From positions 1 to 64,000 of the forward strand of contig CALGGR010000308.1 in the NCBI GenBank assembly GCA_937915755.1: 64,000 nucleotides of DNA, given 5' to 3'. A program made the position numbers and the translations under genes. The DNA comes from an uncultured Fretibacterium sp. GTDB taxonomy: Bacteria; Synergistota; Synergistia; Synergistales; Aminobacteriaceae. The notes beneath the pieces are model-generated. The model had not been told where the DNA came from. It saw only the letters and a program-made list of their open reading frames with translations, and made no database searches. Shown in pieces: positions 1-7,049 of this stretch (positions are counted from its first letter, which is position 1; each line of letters opens with the position of its first letter).

Positions 1-154
1 CGCTCATCTTGCTGATGAAATCCGTCTCGTCCTGCTTGGCCTCCCGTTTGGTGGCGAAGCCGCACTTCTTGACCTGCTTGTTGGCTCCCTCATAGGTGCG
101 GTAGCGGAAAATCGCATACCATTTTCCTGTTTTCTCGTTTTTGTACTGACTCAT
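1..154 (-). CDS. Tyrosine integrase, N-terminal part (runs off the window)
   Basis: The first 51 codons of a site-specific integrase are visible; the rest lies outside the window. The start is ATG at 154-152, preceded by CGAGGAGGAT, a strong ribosome site. The protein begins MSQYKNEKTGKWYAIFRYR and continues with a Lys-rich segment. That is the usual look of the N-terminal arm-type DNA-binding domain of Tn916-like or phage integrases, in which a three-stranded sheet binds arm sites. The catalytic domain cannot be seen, so activity is unknown. Its position at the edge of a stretch of broken transposons suggests that an integrative element or prophage lies to the left. Confidence 0.75.
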   Translation of the reverse strand, partial: MSQYKNEKTGKWYAIFRYRTYEGANKQVKKCGFATKREAKQDETDFISKMS

Positions 155-202
155 GACGTTATCCTCCTCGTATAATAGTATTTGCAAGGAAATATTTCAT
201 AA

Positions 203-237
203 AGAATATCAGCCTTGCAATCTGATATTCTTTTTTC
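203..237 (+). terminator. Rho-independent terminator hairpin
   Basis: A perfect 10-bp stem, AGAATATCAG (203-212) paired with CTGATATTCT (222-231), has a 9-nt loop and is followed by TTTTTTC. The poly-T lies on the plus-strand side, so it would stop plus-strand transcription entering from the integrase region and insulate the IS110 left end. Confidence 0.7.
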
Positions 238-240
238 TTT

Positions 241-539
241 CTTTGCTATTTACCAAACAGCAAACCTGTGGTTTAATAGATGTGTGAGATCATCGCAGTC
301 GGTTCCGTTTCTCCTTGTTTATCCCTTCATGGGTTTATTCTTTTAGAGACTGTTCCCTGCACCTGTATGTTTACTTCTCACCGATAGCTGTTTTCCGCAG
401 TTTCGGAATGCCTTCTTGCAGTAAGGCTCGTGCATATTCCTCTGCGGCTAATTCTAATATGCGAGGCTGTTGTTGCTACAGGTTCCACAGGTTATTGCGT
501 TTGGTTTCGCTAATTCCTTTATGAAAGTGAGGTGTTACT
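241..539 (+). ncRNA. IS110 left-end non-coding region, candidate bridge RNA
   Basis: This stretch lies between a terminator and the IS110 transposase start and has no credible gene. It folds: CTCGTGCATATT (427-438) pairs with AATATGCGAG (456-465) around a 17-nt internal loop, and CCGA (381-384) pairs with TCGG (403-406) around an inner CTG/CAG stem. In IS110-family elements such as IS621 the left-end non-coding DNA encodes the bridge RNA, whose loops pair with target and donor DNA. The location and stem-loops fit, but the loop-to-target pairing cannot be tested here because the right end is missing. Confidence 0.35.
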
Positions 540-768
540 ATGATTGAAACTCTCTTTGTCGGTATTGATGTCGGCAAGACATTTAACACTGTCAGACTTC
601 TTGATCCTTATGGTACTACCTTGAAGCTTTTCACTGTCCCTAACGATAAAACGGGGGCTGAAAAACTGAGAGATTCTCTCAAAGATACTCTCCTTCATGC
701 TGATTTTGACTCCGTCACCATCGGCATGGAGTCCACTTCCATTTACGCCGATCATCTTGCTCTGTTTG
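540..768 (+). pseudogene. IS110-family transposase, 5' fragment
   Basis: About 76 codons of an IS110 (DEDD) recombinase. The start is ATG at 540 after GTGAGGTGTTACT. The RuvC-like first strand GIDVGK carries Asp10, and GMESTSIYADHL carries Glu64; these match the first two acidic residues of the DEDD tetrad. The match stops near residue 76 (about position 767), where the other strand becomes the coding strand of an aminotransferase fragment. The last two Asp residues and the Ser-containing C-terminal domain are gone, so the gene is dead. The reading frame stays open to 950 only by chance. Confidence 0.8.
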
Positions 769-1001
769 GCGCAAATTGCCTCACGGAAGTTCTTTGCCCC
801 GAAGGTTATCGCGTACTGATGAGGGCCTGTGTGTGCGGTTTTTGCGAGAGAGTCCACCATTTCAGTGGGAGGATCCCAGTTCGGGAAGCCCTGCGAGAGA
901 TTGATTGCTCCGTACTTGTTGCAGATTCGCGTCATTCGGCGGATTACTGAGTCGGTGAACGTTCCTACCCTGTCGCTTAATTTGGGCATGGGGTTATTCA
1001 T
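766..1001 (-). pseudogene. Class I/II PLP aminotransferase, N-terminal fragment
   Basis: From the ATG at 1001 the minus strand reads a clear N-terminus of a fold-type I aminotransferase of the methionine/aspartate aminotransferase-like group: RMTRICNKYGAINLSQG, then FPNWDPP and HQYAITFGAKNFREAI. About 79 residues match, then the frame runs into IS110 sequence at 765-770. The PLP lysine and the rest of the roughly 390-residue enzyme are absent. A promoter-like element lies upstream at 1222-1252, but the IS605-type end at 1025-1215 now stands between it and the start. Confidence 0.75.
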
Positions 1002-1024
1002 ATCCTTTCATGTGTATCTTAGTC

Positions 1025-1215
1025 ATGAACTGCCGCTGTTTATAGAAGAGGCAGCTTCCTGATTCAACGAGGCCTGCACTACAGTTCCGCGACTGTGAGT
1101 GTCTTGCCGGAGGCACCAGTATGTCCTCTCCAAAGGCGGAGTTAAAAGTTCTCTGCGTCCCACAGATACCTTTATTTCTAAACGTGCTGCCCCGCATATC
1201 TGGTTTATCCAGAAT
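1025..1215 (-). mobile_element. IS200/IS605-type right end with omega-RNA-like sequence
   Basis: Read on the minus strand this contains GGGACGCAGAGAACTTTTAA, GGTGCCTCCGGCAAG, GCGGAACTGTAGTGCAGGCC, then TGAATCAGGAAGCTGCC, a hairpin (CTGCC/GGCAG) and CAGTTCAT. This order resembles the 3' end of tnpB genes and the right end of IS605-group elements, where the omega-RNA scaffold overlaps the tnpB tail. No TnpB catalytic domain is present, so this is an end fragment. The termination point would be TTCAT at 1025-1029. The assignment rests on recall of the family and was not checked by search. Confidence 0.5.
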
Positions 1216-1221
1216 AAAAAA

Positions 1222-1252
1222 ATTATAGCACACTCAGCTTAGCTTGCGTAAT
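1222..1252 (-). promoter_or_regulatory. Promoter-like element, copy 1 of 3
   Basis: On the minus strand a perfect TATAAT (1222-1227) with extended TGC is preceded by a 19-nt spacer CAAGCTAAGCTGAGTGTGC and ATTACG at the -35 position. The same element lies before tatB (4292-4322) and skp (41026-41056). The -35 hexamer here is the weakest of the three. Confidence 0.5.
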
Positions 1253-1356
1253 TCATCTATTCAGTACCCAATCGGATAAAAGGTGTAAATCATGCTATTG
1301 CGATGTATTGATGTATTATGGAGAAATCGCCAAAGAAAACGCTGTGAAAGGAATAT

Positions 1357-1392
1357 AAAAAGTAAGGCTGAGGAATCCAATCTTCAGCCTCT
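1357..1392 (-). terminator. Terminator after the FprA gene
   Basis: On the minus strand AGGCTGA pairs with TCAGCCT (1364-1371 and 1384-1390) and is followed by TACTTTTTAT. It lies just past the stop of the flavoprotein gene. Confidence 0.65.
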
Positions 1393-1404
1393 GTTCTCTA
1401 CGTT

Positions 1405-2910
1405 TTACGCTTCTTTGAATGCGTTGATACCAGCTCCACAGAGCGGGCACTTGTAGTCTTCGGGCAGCTTGTCGCCTTCATAGACATAACCGCAGACGGT
1501 GCAGACCCATTTCTTGGAAACTGCGGCTTCGACCTTCTTCTGAGAAGTTGAATTTCCCAGAACGGACGCTGAGACAGCTTCGGCCAGTTCCGTCAATGCG
1601 GTACTATCTCCGCTTGCGGGCGAGGATTTTATTGTTACAGTTTTGCCCACAACGCTGCAACCTCCGAGACGGTCGACTATCTCTCGCATCTGCTTTCCCG
1701 ACACAGGAGACCAGCTTCCGTTTTCAACAAAGCTGAAGCAGCGGTTCTGAAGGTTATGGGCCTCCAAGTCCAGCAGGAAATTCTTCATCGGTGTGAAAAT
1801 TCCCATGTTGTACGTGATTGAGGCCAAGACAATATGACTGCAGCGGAATGCTTCGGCTATAAGCTCGCTTACATGAGTTTTCGAGACATCGTAGACCGCC
1901 ACATCCGCGACTCCGGCCTGTGAGATTTTCGCGGCAACGGCATTGGCTGCACTCTCAGTCCCTCCATAAACAGAGCCGTAAACAACCATTACAGCTTTAT
2001 CTTCCGGCGTGTAGCTGCTCCATAAGCTGTACTTGTTCAAGATCCAGCCGAGATCCTTCCGCCATACCGGGCCGTGCGTCGGGCATAAAGTCCGAATATC
2101 CACACCGCCGGCTTTTGCAAGAACGCTCTGCACCTGTTGACCATATTTACCGACAATGTTGCAGTAATAACGCCTCGCATCAGGCAGCCAGTCCTTCTCG
2201 AAATTGACCTCATCAGCGAAAAGGTTGCCGTTCAACGCTCCAAAGCTGCCGAACGCATCAGCCGAGAACAGTATCCCTGAAACACTGTCATAGGTCATCA
2301 TAACTTCCGGCCAGTGAACCATCGGAGCCATCACGAATGTCAGAGTGTGATTGCCGACATTCAGAGTATCGCCCTCCCCTACAATCACAGAACGGTCGGA
2401 GATGTCGCAGGCGAAGAACTGATTCAGGATTACGGACGCGGCTTTTGTGCACACAACTTTTGCTTCAGGATAGCGAACGAGGACTTCGGAAATTGCGGAG
2501 CTGTGATCGGGTTCCATATGATTGACCACGAGGTAATCCAGTTTCTGCCCGTCGAGAACCGCTGTGAGGTTTTCAAAGAACTGCCCTGTAACAGAACGGT
2601 CTACTGTATCGAAAAGTACTGTCTTCTTATCCAGAAGCACATACGAATTGTACGATACACCGCGCGGAACAGGATATACATTCTCGAAAAGCTGAATGCG
2701 TCGGTCGCTCACTCCAACGTAAACAATATCTTCCGTTACATTACGGCAGCTTCCGATGCCGGCAAACTTTTTCTTGCCTGCAAATGGAATTTCGGCCTTC
2801 TTATCCTCTTTTTCATCCGCGAAAACTTTGACAGAGCCGAGCATACTTGTTGCTGCAAGTCCAACTGCTCCGGCTTTAAGAAAATCCCTTCTCGTGATTT
2901 CCCTGCTCAT
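1405..2910 (-). CDS. Tat-exported FprA-type flavodiiron protein fused to rubredoxin
   Basis: A 501-residue A-type flavoprotein: a metallo-beta-lactamase diiron domain (about 45-300), a flavodoxin FMN domain (about 310-455) and a C-terminal rubredoxin with two CxxC knuckles (about 467-498). The diiron ligands begin with His131, Glu133, Asp135 and His136 (NHMEPDH). Family members reduce O2 to water or NO to N2O; the fused rubredoxin would supply electrons. Unusually, the N-terminus is a twin-arginine signal (TRRDFLKAGAVGLAATSM, then VFA), and the tat genes lie directly upstream. GGGGGAAG before ATG 2910 supports this start. FprA enzymes are normally cytoplasmic, so export suggests O2 or NO detoxification in the periplasm, with an unknown electron donor. 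Confidence 0.9.
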   Translation of the reverse strand: MSREITRRDFLKAGAVGLAATSMLGSVKVFADEKEDKKAEIPFAGKKKFAGIGSCRNVTEDIVYVGVSDRRIQLFENVYPVPRGVSYNSYVLLDKKTVLFDTVDRSVTGQFFENLTAVLDGQKLDYLVVNHMEPDHSSAISEVLVRYPEAKVVCTKAASVILNQFFACDISDRSVIVGEGDTLNVGNHTLTFVMAPMVHWPEVMMTYDSVSGILFSADAFGSFGALNGNLFADEVNFEKDWLPDARRYYCNIVGKYGQQVQSVLAKAGGVDIRTLCPTHGPVWRKDLGWILNKYSLWSSYTPEDKAVMVVYGSVYGGTESAANAVAAKISQAGVADVAVYDVSKTHVSELIAEAFRCSHIVLASITYNMGIFTPMKNFLLDLEAHNLQNRCFSFVENGSWSPVSGKQMREIVDRLGGCSVVGKTVTIKSSPASGDSTALTELAEAVSASVLGNSTSQKKVEAAVSKKWVCTVCGYVYEGDKLPEDYKCPLCGAGINAFKEA

Positions 2911-2963
2911 CTCATCACTTCCCCCTTCAGTTTTTGCTGTATTTTCTCTGGTTGAATAGTTAT

Positions 2964-2993
2964 ATTATATATTTTTCCGCTATAGTTACGCAA
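2964..2993 (-). promoter_or_regulatory. Probable promoter of the FprA gene
   Basis: On the minus strand TTGCGT (2988-2993) and TATAAT (2964-2969) are separated by 18 bp, upstream of the flavoprotein start and downstream of tatC. It suggests the flavoprotein can be transcribed independently of the tat operon. Confidence 0.55.
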
Positions 2994-3000
2994 GCATTCA

Positions 3001-3732
3001 TCATTGCAATTCCAGCCGTTTATTTTTTGCAAATCTTGAAACCTGAATACCAATCTCATAAAGCGCATAAAGAGGAACAGCCAACGCGACCTGAGAAACT
3101 ACGTCCGGCGGAGTTAAGATTGCCGCGATGATAAATATTCCGAGTAAGACATATTTGCGGACAGAAGCGAGGGTTTTGTAGTTCGTCAATCCGAATCGTG
3201 TCGTCAAGTACAACGCTACAGGGAGCTGGAATGCACAGCCAAAGGGAAGAATAAAGCTGAATAAGAAGCCGACGTATCTGTCGAGAGATAATAACGGGGT
3301 TGCAAGTCCTGCTCCTTGAATGATAAAGAAGTCGACAGCCAGCCAATAAACCGCCGAATAACAGAAAATGACTCCGGTCAAAAACAGCAACAGTGCAATG
3401 AAGAAAAGGAAACGGCATTTTTTTTGTTCATCAGGATATAAACCGGGCTTAATGAAGCTCCATATCTGCCAAATGATTACAGGGCTTGAGGCAATGACGG
3501 CAGCCACTATTGAGACTTTGAACTTTGTCAGCAATGCTTCAGACATTGTTGTATAAATTATCTGAATGCCTCTGTTCTGAATCGGCCTCGTAATCCACAG
3601 CATTAAATAGTCGATTAAGAAACAGAAAATGACACAAAAGGCTGCCCCTGTCGACGCAAAACAAATTATGATGACACGCCTTAGCTCTAAAAGATGGTGC
3701 AGAAGCGGGGAGCGTCCCGAATTTTCCGGCAT
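3001..3732 (-). CDS. tatC: Sec-independent translocase subunit TatC
   Basis: A 243-residue TatC, the twin-arginine signal receptor of the inner membrane. It begins with the usual short amphipathic stretch and HHLLELRRVIII, and shows six hydrophobic segments. The first periplasmic loop follows (TTMSEALLTKFKVSIVAAV), then the conserved PGLYPDEQK region and the late ILTPPDVVSQ motif. It is the last gene of tatB-tatA-tatC, 3 nt after tatA. The neighbouring FprA-rubredoxin protein carries a Tat signal and is a likely cargo. Length and motifs are normal. Confidence 0.97.
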   Translation of the reverse strand: MPENSGRSPLLHHLLELRRVIIICFASTGAAFCVIFCFLIDYLMLWITRPIQNRGIQIIYTTMSEALLTKFKVSIVAAVIASSPVIIWQIWSFIKPGLYPDEQKKCRFLFFIALLLFLTGVIFCYSAVYWLAVDFFIIQGAGLATPLLSLDRYVGFLFSFILPFGCAFQLPVALYLTTRFGLTNYKTLASVRKYVLLGIFIIAAILTPPDVVSQVALAVPLYALYEIGIQVSRFAKNKRLELQ

Positions 3733-3735
3733 GAT

Positions 3736-3921
3736 TCAGGGTTTTACTTCTTCAATTTTTTCTGAATCATCTTTTTTGTCGTCGTTAATATCTCTCAGTT
3801 CGTTTTTGAAATCCTTGATGCTCCGTCCGAGTGCTTTGCCAATTCCTGCAAGTTTCCCTCCGCCGAATAATACGAGCGCGAGAATAATGATTAAAAGAAT
3901 TTCTGTTGCTCCAAGCCTCAC
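3736..3921 (-). CDS. tatA: Tat translocase subunit TatA
   Basis: A 61-residue protein with one N-terminal membrane helix (GATEILLIIILALVLFGGGK), then a FGGGKL hinge, the amphipathic helix GIGKALGRSIKDFKNE and an acidic/basic tail. TatA oligomers form or weaken the membrane for folded cargo. The short length and FGGGKLAGIGKALG separate it from the TatB-like gene upstream. The gap to tatB is 13 nt and to tatC 3 nt, so the three are co-transcribed. Confidence 0.95.
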   Translation of the reverse strand: MRLGATEILLIIILALVLFGGGKLAGIGKALGRSIKDFKNELRDINDDKKDDSEKIEEVKP

Positions 3922-3934
3922 AATACATACCTCC

Positions 3935-4264
3935 CTAGTTTAATGTGGCTTTTTCGGCCTCATCAATATTTTTGCTCAATTCTTGCCGGACATCATCAAC
4001 TTCTTCTTGAACACCGCGAAAACTTTTCTGAACGAGGTCTTTGTTCTCCTTTATAGTGCTGTTTATTTCCGTATGGAGTTCTTGGGATTCTTGCAAGAGT
4101 TCATCCCAACCGCTCTCTGTTTTTATTTCTGAAATCAAAAGCCGCGTGCGTTTCACAATTCGTCCGAGCCAACGGGCGACTTTAGGCAAGTCCTGCGGTC
4201 CAACAAAGACATATGCAATTACCAAAATTAGTATAACTTCAGAAAAACCAACACCAAACAGCAC
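3935..4264 (-). CDS. tatB: Tat translocase subunit TatB
   Basis: A 109-residue TatA/B family protein. The helix begins FGVGFSEVILILVIAYVFVG; the hinge is VGPQDLPKVARWLGRIVK, with the Pro-rich DLPK typical of TatB rather than the GGGK of TatA. A long charged coiled-coil tail follows (40-109). TatB with TatC receives the twin-arginine signal peptide. It heads the operon and sits 28 bp downstream of a promoter-like element shared with skp. Confidence 0.88.
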   Translation of the reverse strand: MLFGVGFSEVILILVIAYVFVGPQDLPKVARWLGRIVKRTRLLISEIKTESGWDELLQESQELHTEINSTIKENKDLVQKSFRGVQEEVDDVRQELSKNIDEAEKATLN

Positions 4265-4291
4265 AAAGCCCCCTTTAATTCAATAAAGAGA

Positions 4292-4322
4292 ATGATAGCA
4301 CACTTAGCTTAACTTAGCGCAA
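4292..4322 (-). promoter_or_regulatory. Promoter-like element, copy 2 of 3 (tat operon)
   Basis: On the minus strand TTGCGC (4317-4322), a 19-nt spacer TAAGTTAAGCTAAGTGTGC and TATCAT (4292-4297) precede tatB. The spacer carries TAAG three times at 5-bp steps. It is near-identical to the element before skp and similar to the one at 1222. Confidence 0.6.
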
Positions 4323-4517
4323 TTGGAGTCTTCTTGCGCATTATAATACAAAAAATGGAGGCATGTAACAAATTTAGCTGGAATATAGCCAGCAGGTTCG
4401 TTGATTTCGTTTGCTTTTCTCAATTTTGGACGATCTTCAAACCTCATGCTTTAGTTGCGGAAAGTTCAGAGTATAATACGAATTATTCTTAGAAAATTTA
4501 AGAGGAGGATTAAAATT

Positions 4518-5729
4518 TTGTGTGTATTACTTGCCTATGAAGCCCCCGCAAACAGTATGATAGTCCGGCTGAGTACAGCCTTCAGCAGTGATGATACCCT
4601 CGAAATCCACATACTCTTCCACGAGCTTATCACCGAAGCTTTCAGGAACAACTATGCTTCCGGAAACATTTGGCAGAATTACCTGACCCACTTTATCCTG
4701 AGCAACGAAAATTTCTTCTCCCTCGCCTGCGAAAGACGCGACCCCCCTCAAGGTTCACTCAGGGACATCGGCCTTCATGACTTCGAGGTCTTCATGAGGC
4801 TCTTTGCGCTCGACAATGAACACATGCACTACATAGACCACTTTGTTGGGGACGAAAATCAGACTTCCCCCGTCTGCGAAATCAGCAAGGCCATAGATGA
4901 CACTCATTCATCACGTAAAATCTACGACATCGTAACAAGATGGTACAAGAATCACGGCGTAGGTTATTTCTCAACACGAAAGGCCTTCAGGTATGACGGC
5001 AAGAATTTTATCGCTCTCAATAATAGTGATGTCGGTGATGTAAGGCTTGATGATCTTGTGGGTTATGAGGCGCAGAAATCGGAGCTTAGGGCTAACACTG
5101 AGGCTTTCATTTCAGGGAAGCCAGCGAACAATGTGCTTCTTTACGGCGACGGCGGAACAGGAAAATCAACAAGCGTCAAAGCGTTGCTGAATGAATATTT
5201 TGCTGACGGCCTCAGAGTTATTGAGCTGTATAAGCATCAGTTCAGAGATATTCAGAGCATAACAGGCAGACTCAGGCAGCGTAACTACAAGTTCATACTC
5301 TTCATTGACGATTTATCCTTCGAGGAAAACGAGAGCGACTACAAGTACCTCAAGGCCGTAATCGAGGGCGGAATTGAGACGAAGCCCGACAACATTCTCA
5401 TCTACGCAACGTCAAACAGAAGGCACATCGTCCGCGAAATCTGGAAGGACAGGGATGACATGGAGCATAACGGCGATATTCACAGGTCGGACACTGTGGA
5501 GGAGAAATTGTCGCTGGCTTCTCGTTTCGGGATTGCGATCAACTATTCGAGTCCAAGGCGTGAATCATATCACGAGATTGTGAGGACTCTTGCGCGGAAG
5601 TCGGGGCTTTATGTTGACGACAAGGAATTGATTTCGGGTGCTGACAGGTGGGAGATCAGGCACGGCGGAATGACAGGAAGGGCGGCCAGGCAGTACGTTG
5701 ATTATCTTTCTGGCCGTGATGTGAAGTGA
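4518..5729 (+). CDS. DUF815-family AAA+ ATPase
   Basis: An ATP-binding protein of the DUF815 family. Walker A is LYGDGGTGKST, Walker B is FILFIDDLSFEE, followed by sensor-like IYATSNRRHIVRE; the Arg-rich C-terminal HGGMTGRAARQYVD is typical. The N-terminal 190 residues are helical and of unknown role. The frame is open from a TTG at 4455, but GAGGAGG (4502-4508) sits 9 nt before TTG 4518, and a TATAAT (4472-4477) lies inside the longer version, so 4518 is the better start (403 aa). The family function is not established. It overlaps the next gene by 1-4 nt, so the two are probably coupled. Confidence 0.85.
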   Translation: MCVLLAYEAPANSMIVRLSTAFSSDDTLEIHILFHELITEAFRNNYASGNIWQNYLTHFILSNENFFSLACERRDPPQGSLRDIGLHDFEVFMRLFALDNEHMHYIDHFVGDENQTSPVCEISKAIDDTHSSRKIYDIVTRWYKNHGVGYFSTRKAFRYDGKNFIALNNSDVGDVRLDDLVGYEAQKSELRANTEAFISGKPANNVLLYGDGGTGKSTSVKALLNEYFADGLRVIELYKHQFRDIQSITGRLRQRNYKFILFIDDLSFEENESDYKYLKAVIEGGIETKPDNILIYATSNRRHIVREIWKDRDDMEHNGDIHRSDTVEEKLSLASRFGIAINYSSPRRESYHEIVRTLARKSGLYVDDKELISGADRWEIRHGGMTGRAARQYVDYLSGRDVK

Positions 5730-6715
5730 TGCTGTGTGATGGATGCGTAACAGCCCTTGACGGAGAATGCCCCGATTTCTGCCCTTTCTTCGGAATAAGG
5801 CAAGCTCATAATGCACCCGGCTGTGTTCAGGAAATACTGGAACTAGGTTTTGATTCATTGAGGTGTGATGATTTCAGAAGGGCAATACGATATTTTGGCC
5901 GTGTCCTCAGCTATGACAGCAAGAACGGGAGGGCTTTGCTCGGAATGCTCATTGCAAGCGCGGAAGCTCACAGTGAGAACGAGCTTTCTGACATTCTCAA
6001 GGAAAACATGCAACAGGATAACGCTATATTTCAGCATATCCTGCGAAAGACGATGGAGTTTGCTCCTGATGAAATTCGTGGAGTCTTCAGCGATGATTAT
6101 TACGATGCATGTAAGCTCATGAAGGCTGGAAAGTACAAAAAGGCTCTGCGTATATTCCGTGCAATCAAAGATTATCACAGCGACGCTTCAGACATGGCCG
6201 ATGAATGTCTCAGGCTCTTGGCGATCGACATTACAGGGGCACTCAAGTCCTCCGTGCCTCTCGAAAAAAAGGAGATTGCGATTGACCCGGAGATTTTGTC
6301 TATACGTCATGAACTTCAAGCTATGATTGACCGTTATGTGGGGGCTGTTGACGAAAAGTCTTCCGAATATATTTTTGCCGTTAATGCCTCCCACCTTGAG
6401 CGTTATATGAAGCTGTCGTATTCTGATCATATATTATCGGACAAGATAAGAAAGCTCAAATTCCTAAATGATGCCCGCTCCATACTCAGAATGACGCGCG
6501 AATTTCTCGAACGCAGCAATAACATCCCCAAAGTCCCAGCCCTTCAAGAAGACATCCCAATTTCAATCGAAGCTCAAGCACAACAAATTGAAATCCCAGT
6601 CCCAAACACGAGAAAAGTTCCCCGCTGGCTTCAGTTTACAGTAATTACCGTCGGCTTCATACTATTGGCACTTATGCTCGCTCCTACTCTCTTAATGATC
6701 CTTGCACTGCTATAA
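5726..6715 (+). CDS. TPR-like membrane-anchored protein with Cys cluster
   Basis: Not a recognised family. The start is GTG 5726 or ATG 5729, overlapping the stop of the DUF815 ATPase. The N-terminus has four cysteines (CDGCVTALDGECPDFC) that may bind a metal. Residues about 35-180 look like tetratricopeptide-type helical hairpins (DDFRRAIRYFGRVLSYD and MKAGKYKKALRIFRAIKD). A final hydrophobic helix (about 308-328) would anchor the protein by its C-terminus with the bulk in the cytoplasm. Partnership with the ATPase is inferred from overlap only. Confidence 0.7.
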   Translation: MMLCDGCVTALDGECPDFCPFFGIRQAHNAPGCVQEILELGFDSLRCDDFRRAIRYFGRVLSYDSKNGRALLGMLIASAEAHSENELSDILKENMQQDNAIFQHILRKTMEFAPDEIRGVFSDDYYDACKLMKAGKYKKALRIFRAIKDYHSDASDMADECLRLLAIDITGALKSSVPLEKKEIAIDPEILSIRHELQAMIDRYVGAVDEKSSEYIFAVNASHLERYMKLSYSDHILSDKIRKLKFLNDARSILRMTREFLERSNNIPKVPALQEDIPISIEAQAQQIEIPVPNTRKVPRWLQFTVITVGFILLALMLAPTLLMILALL

Positions 6716-6757
6716 TTACACACGGAAAAATCTACATCATAGAAGGAGCTATAAAAC

Positions 6758-7048
6758 GTGAACTTAACCAGCGAAGAAGTCAACGAAATCGCATTAGAGT
6801 CCCGACTTCTCCTTAATGAGGAGGAACTCGCGGGTGCAGTGCGCTACATCAACAACTTTCTTGACGCATTGCAGTGCTTCAAGGAGCTTGACCTCAAGGA
6901 CGTAGAACCTTTCAGTTTTGCAGAGGCCATAGAATGCCCCCTTCGTGAGGACAAGGTAATCCCCTTCCCGGACACTGAAACTATACTCCACGAGAGCGAG
7001 CATGTAGACGGCTCATACTTCAAAGTCCCGCGCATAATGGAGGAATAA
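6758..7048 (+). CDS. gatC: Asp-tRNA(Asn)/Glu-tRNA(Gln) amidotransferase subunit C
   Basis: A 96-residue GatC, the small subunit that clamps GatA to GatB in the enzyme that amidates mischarged Glu-tRNA(Gln) or Asp-tRNA(Asn). It shows the family start LTSEEVNEIALESRLLLNEEEL and the C-terminal FKVPRIMEE. The start is GTG 6758 after AGAAGGAG. It leads gatC-gatA-gatB, with gaps of 1 and 2 nt. Confidence 0.95.
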   Translation: MNLTSEEVNEIALESRLLLNEEELAGAVRYINNFLDALQCFKELDLKDVEPFSFAEAIECPLREDKVIPFPDTETILHESEHVDGSYFKVPRIMEE

Positions 7049-7049
7049 C

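Noticed and set aside
315..524. Plus-strand open frame of 69 codons in the IS110 left end
   Set aside because: No ribosome site, odd composition, and it covers the non-coding region expected to hold the bridge RNA.
994..1233. Minus-strand open frame of 79 codons
   Set aside because: It reads through the IS605-type end; the sequence makes sense as a tnpB tail and RNA scaffold, not as an independent protein.
5374..5583. Plus-strand 69-codon frame inside the DUF815 gene
   Set aside because: Out of frame with a well-supported gene and without a ribosome site.
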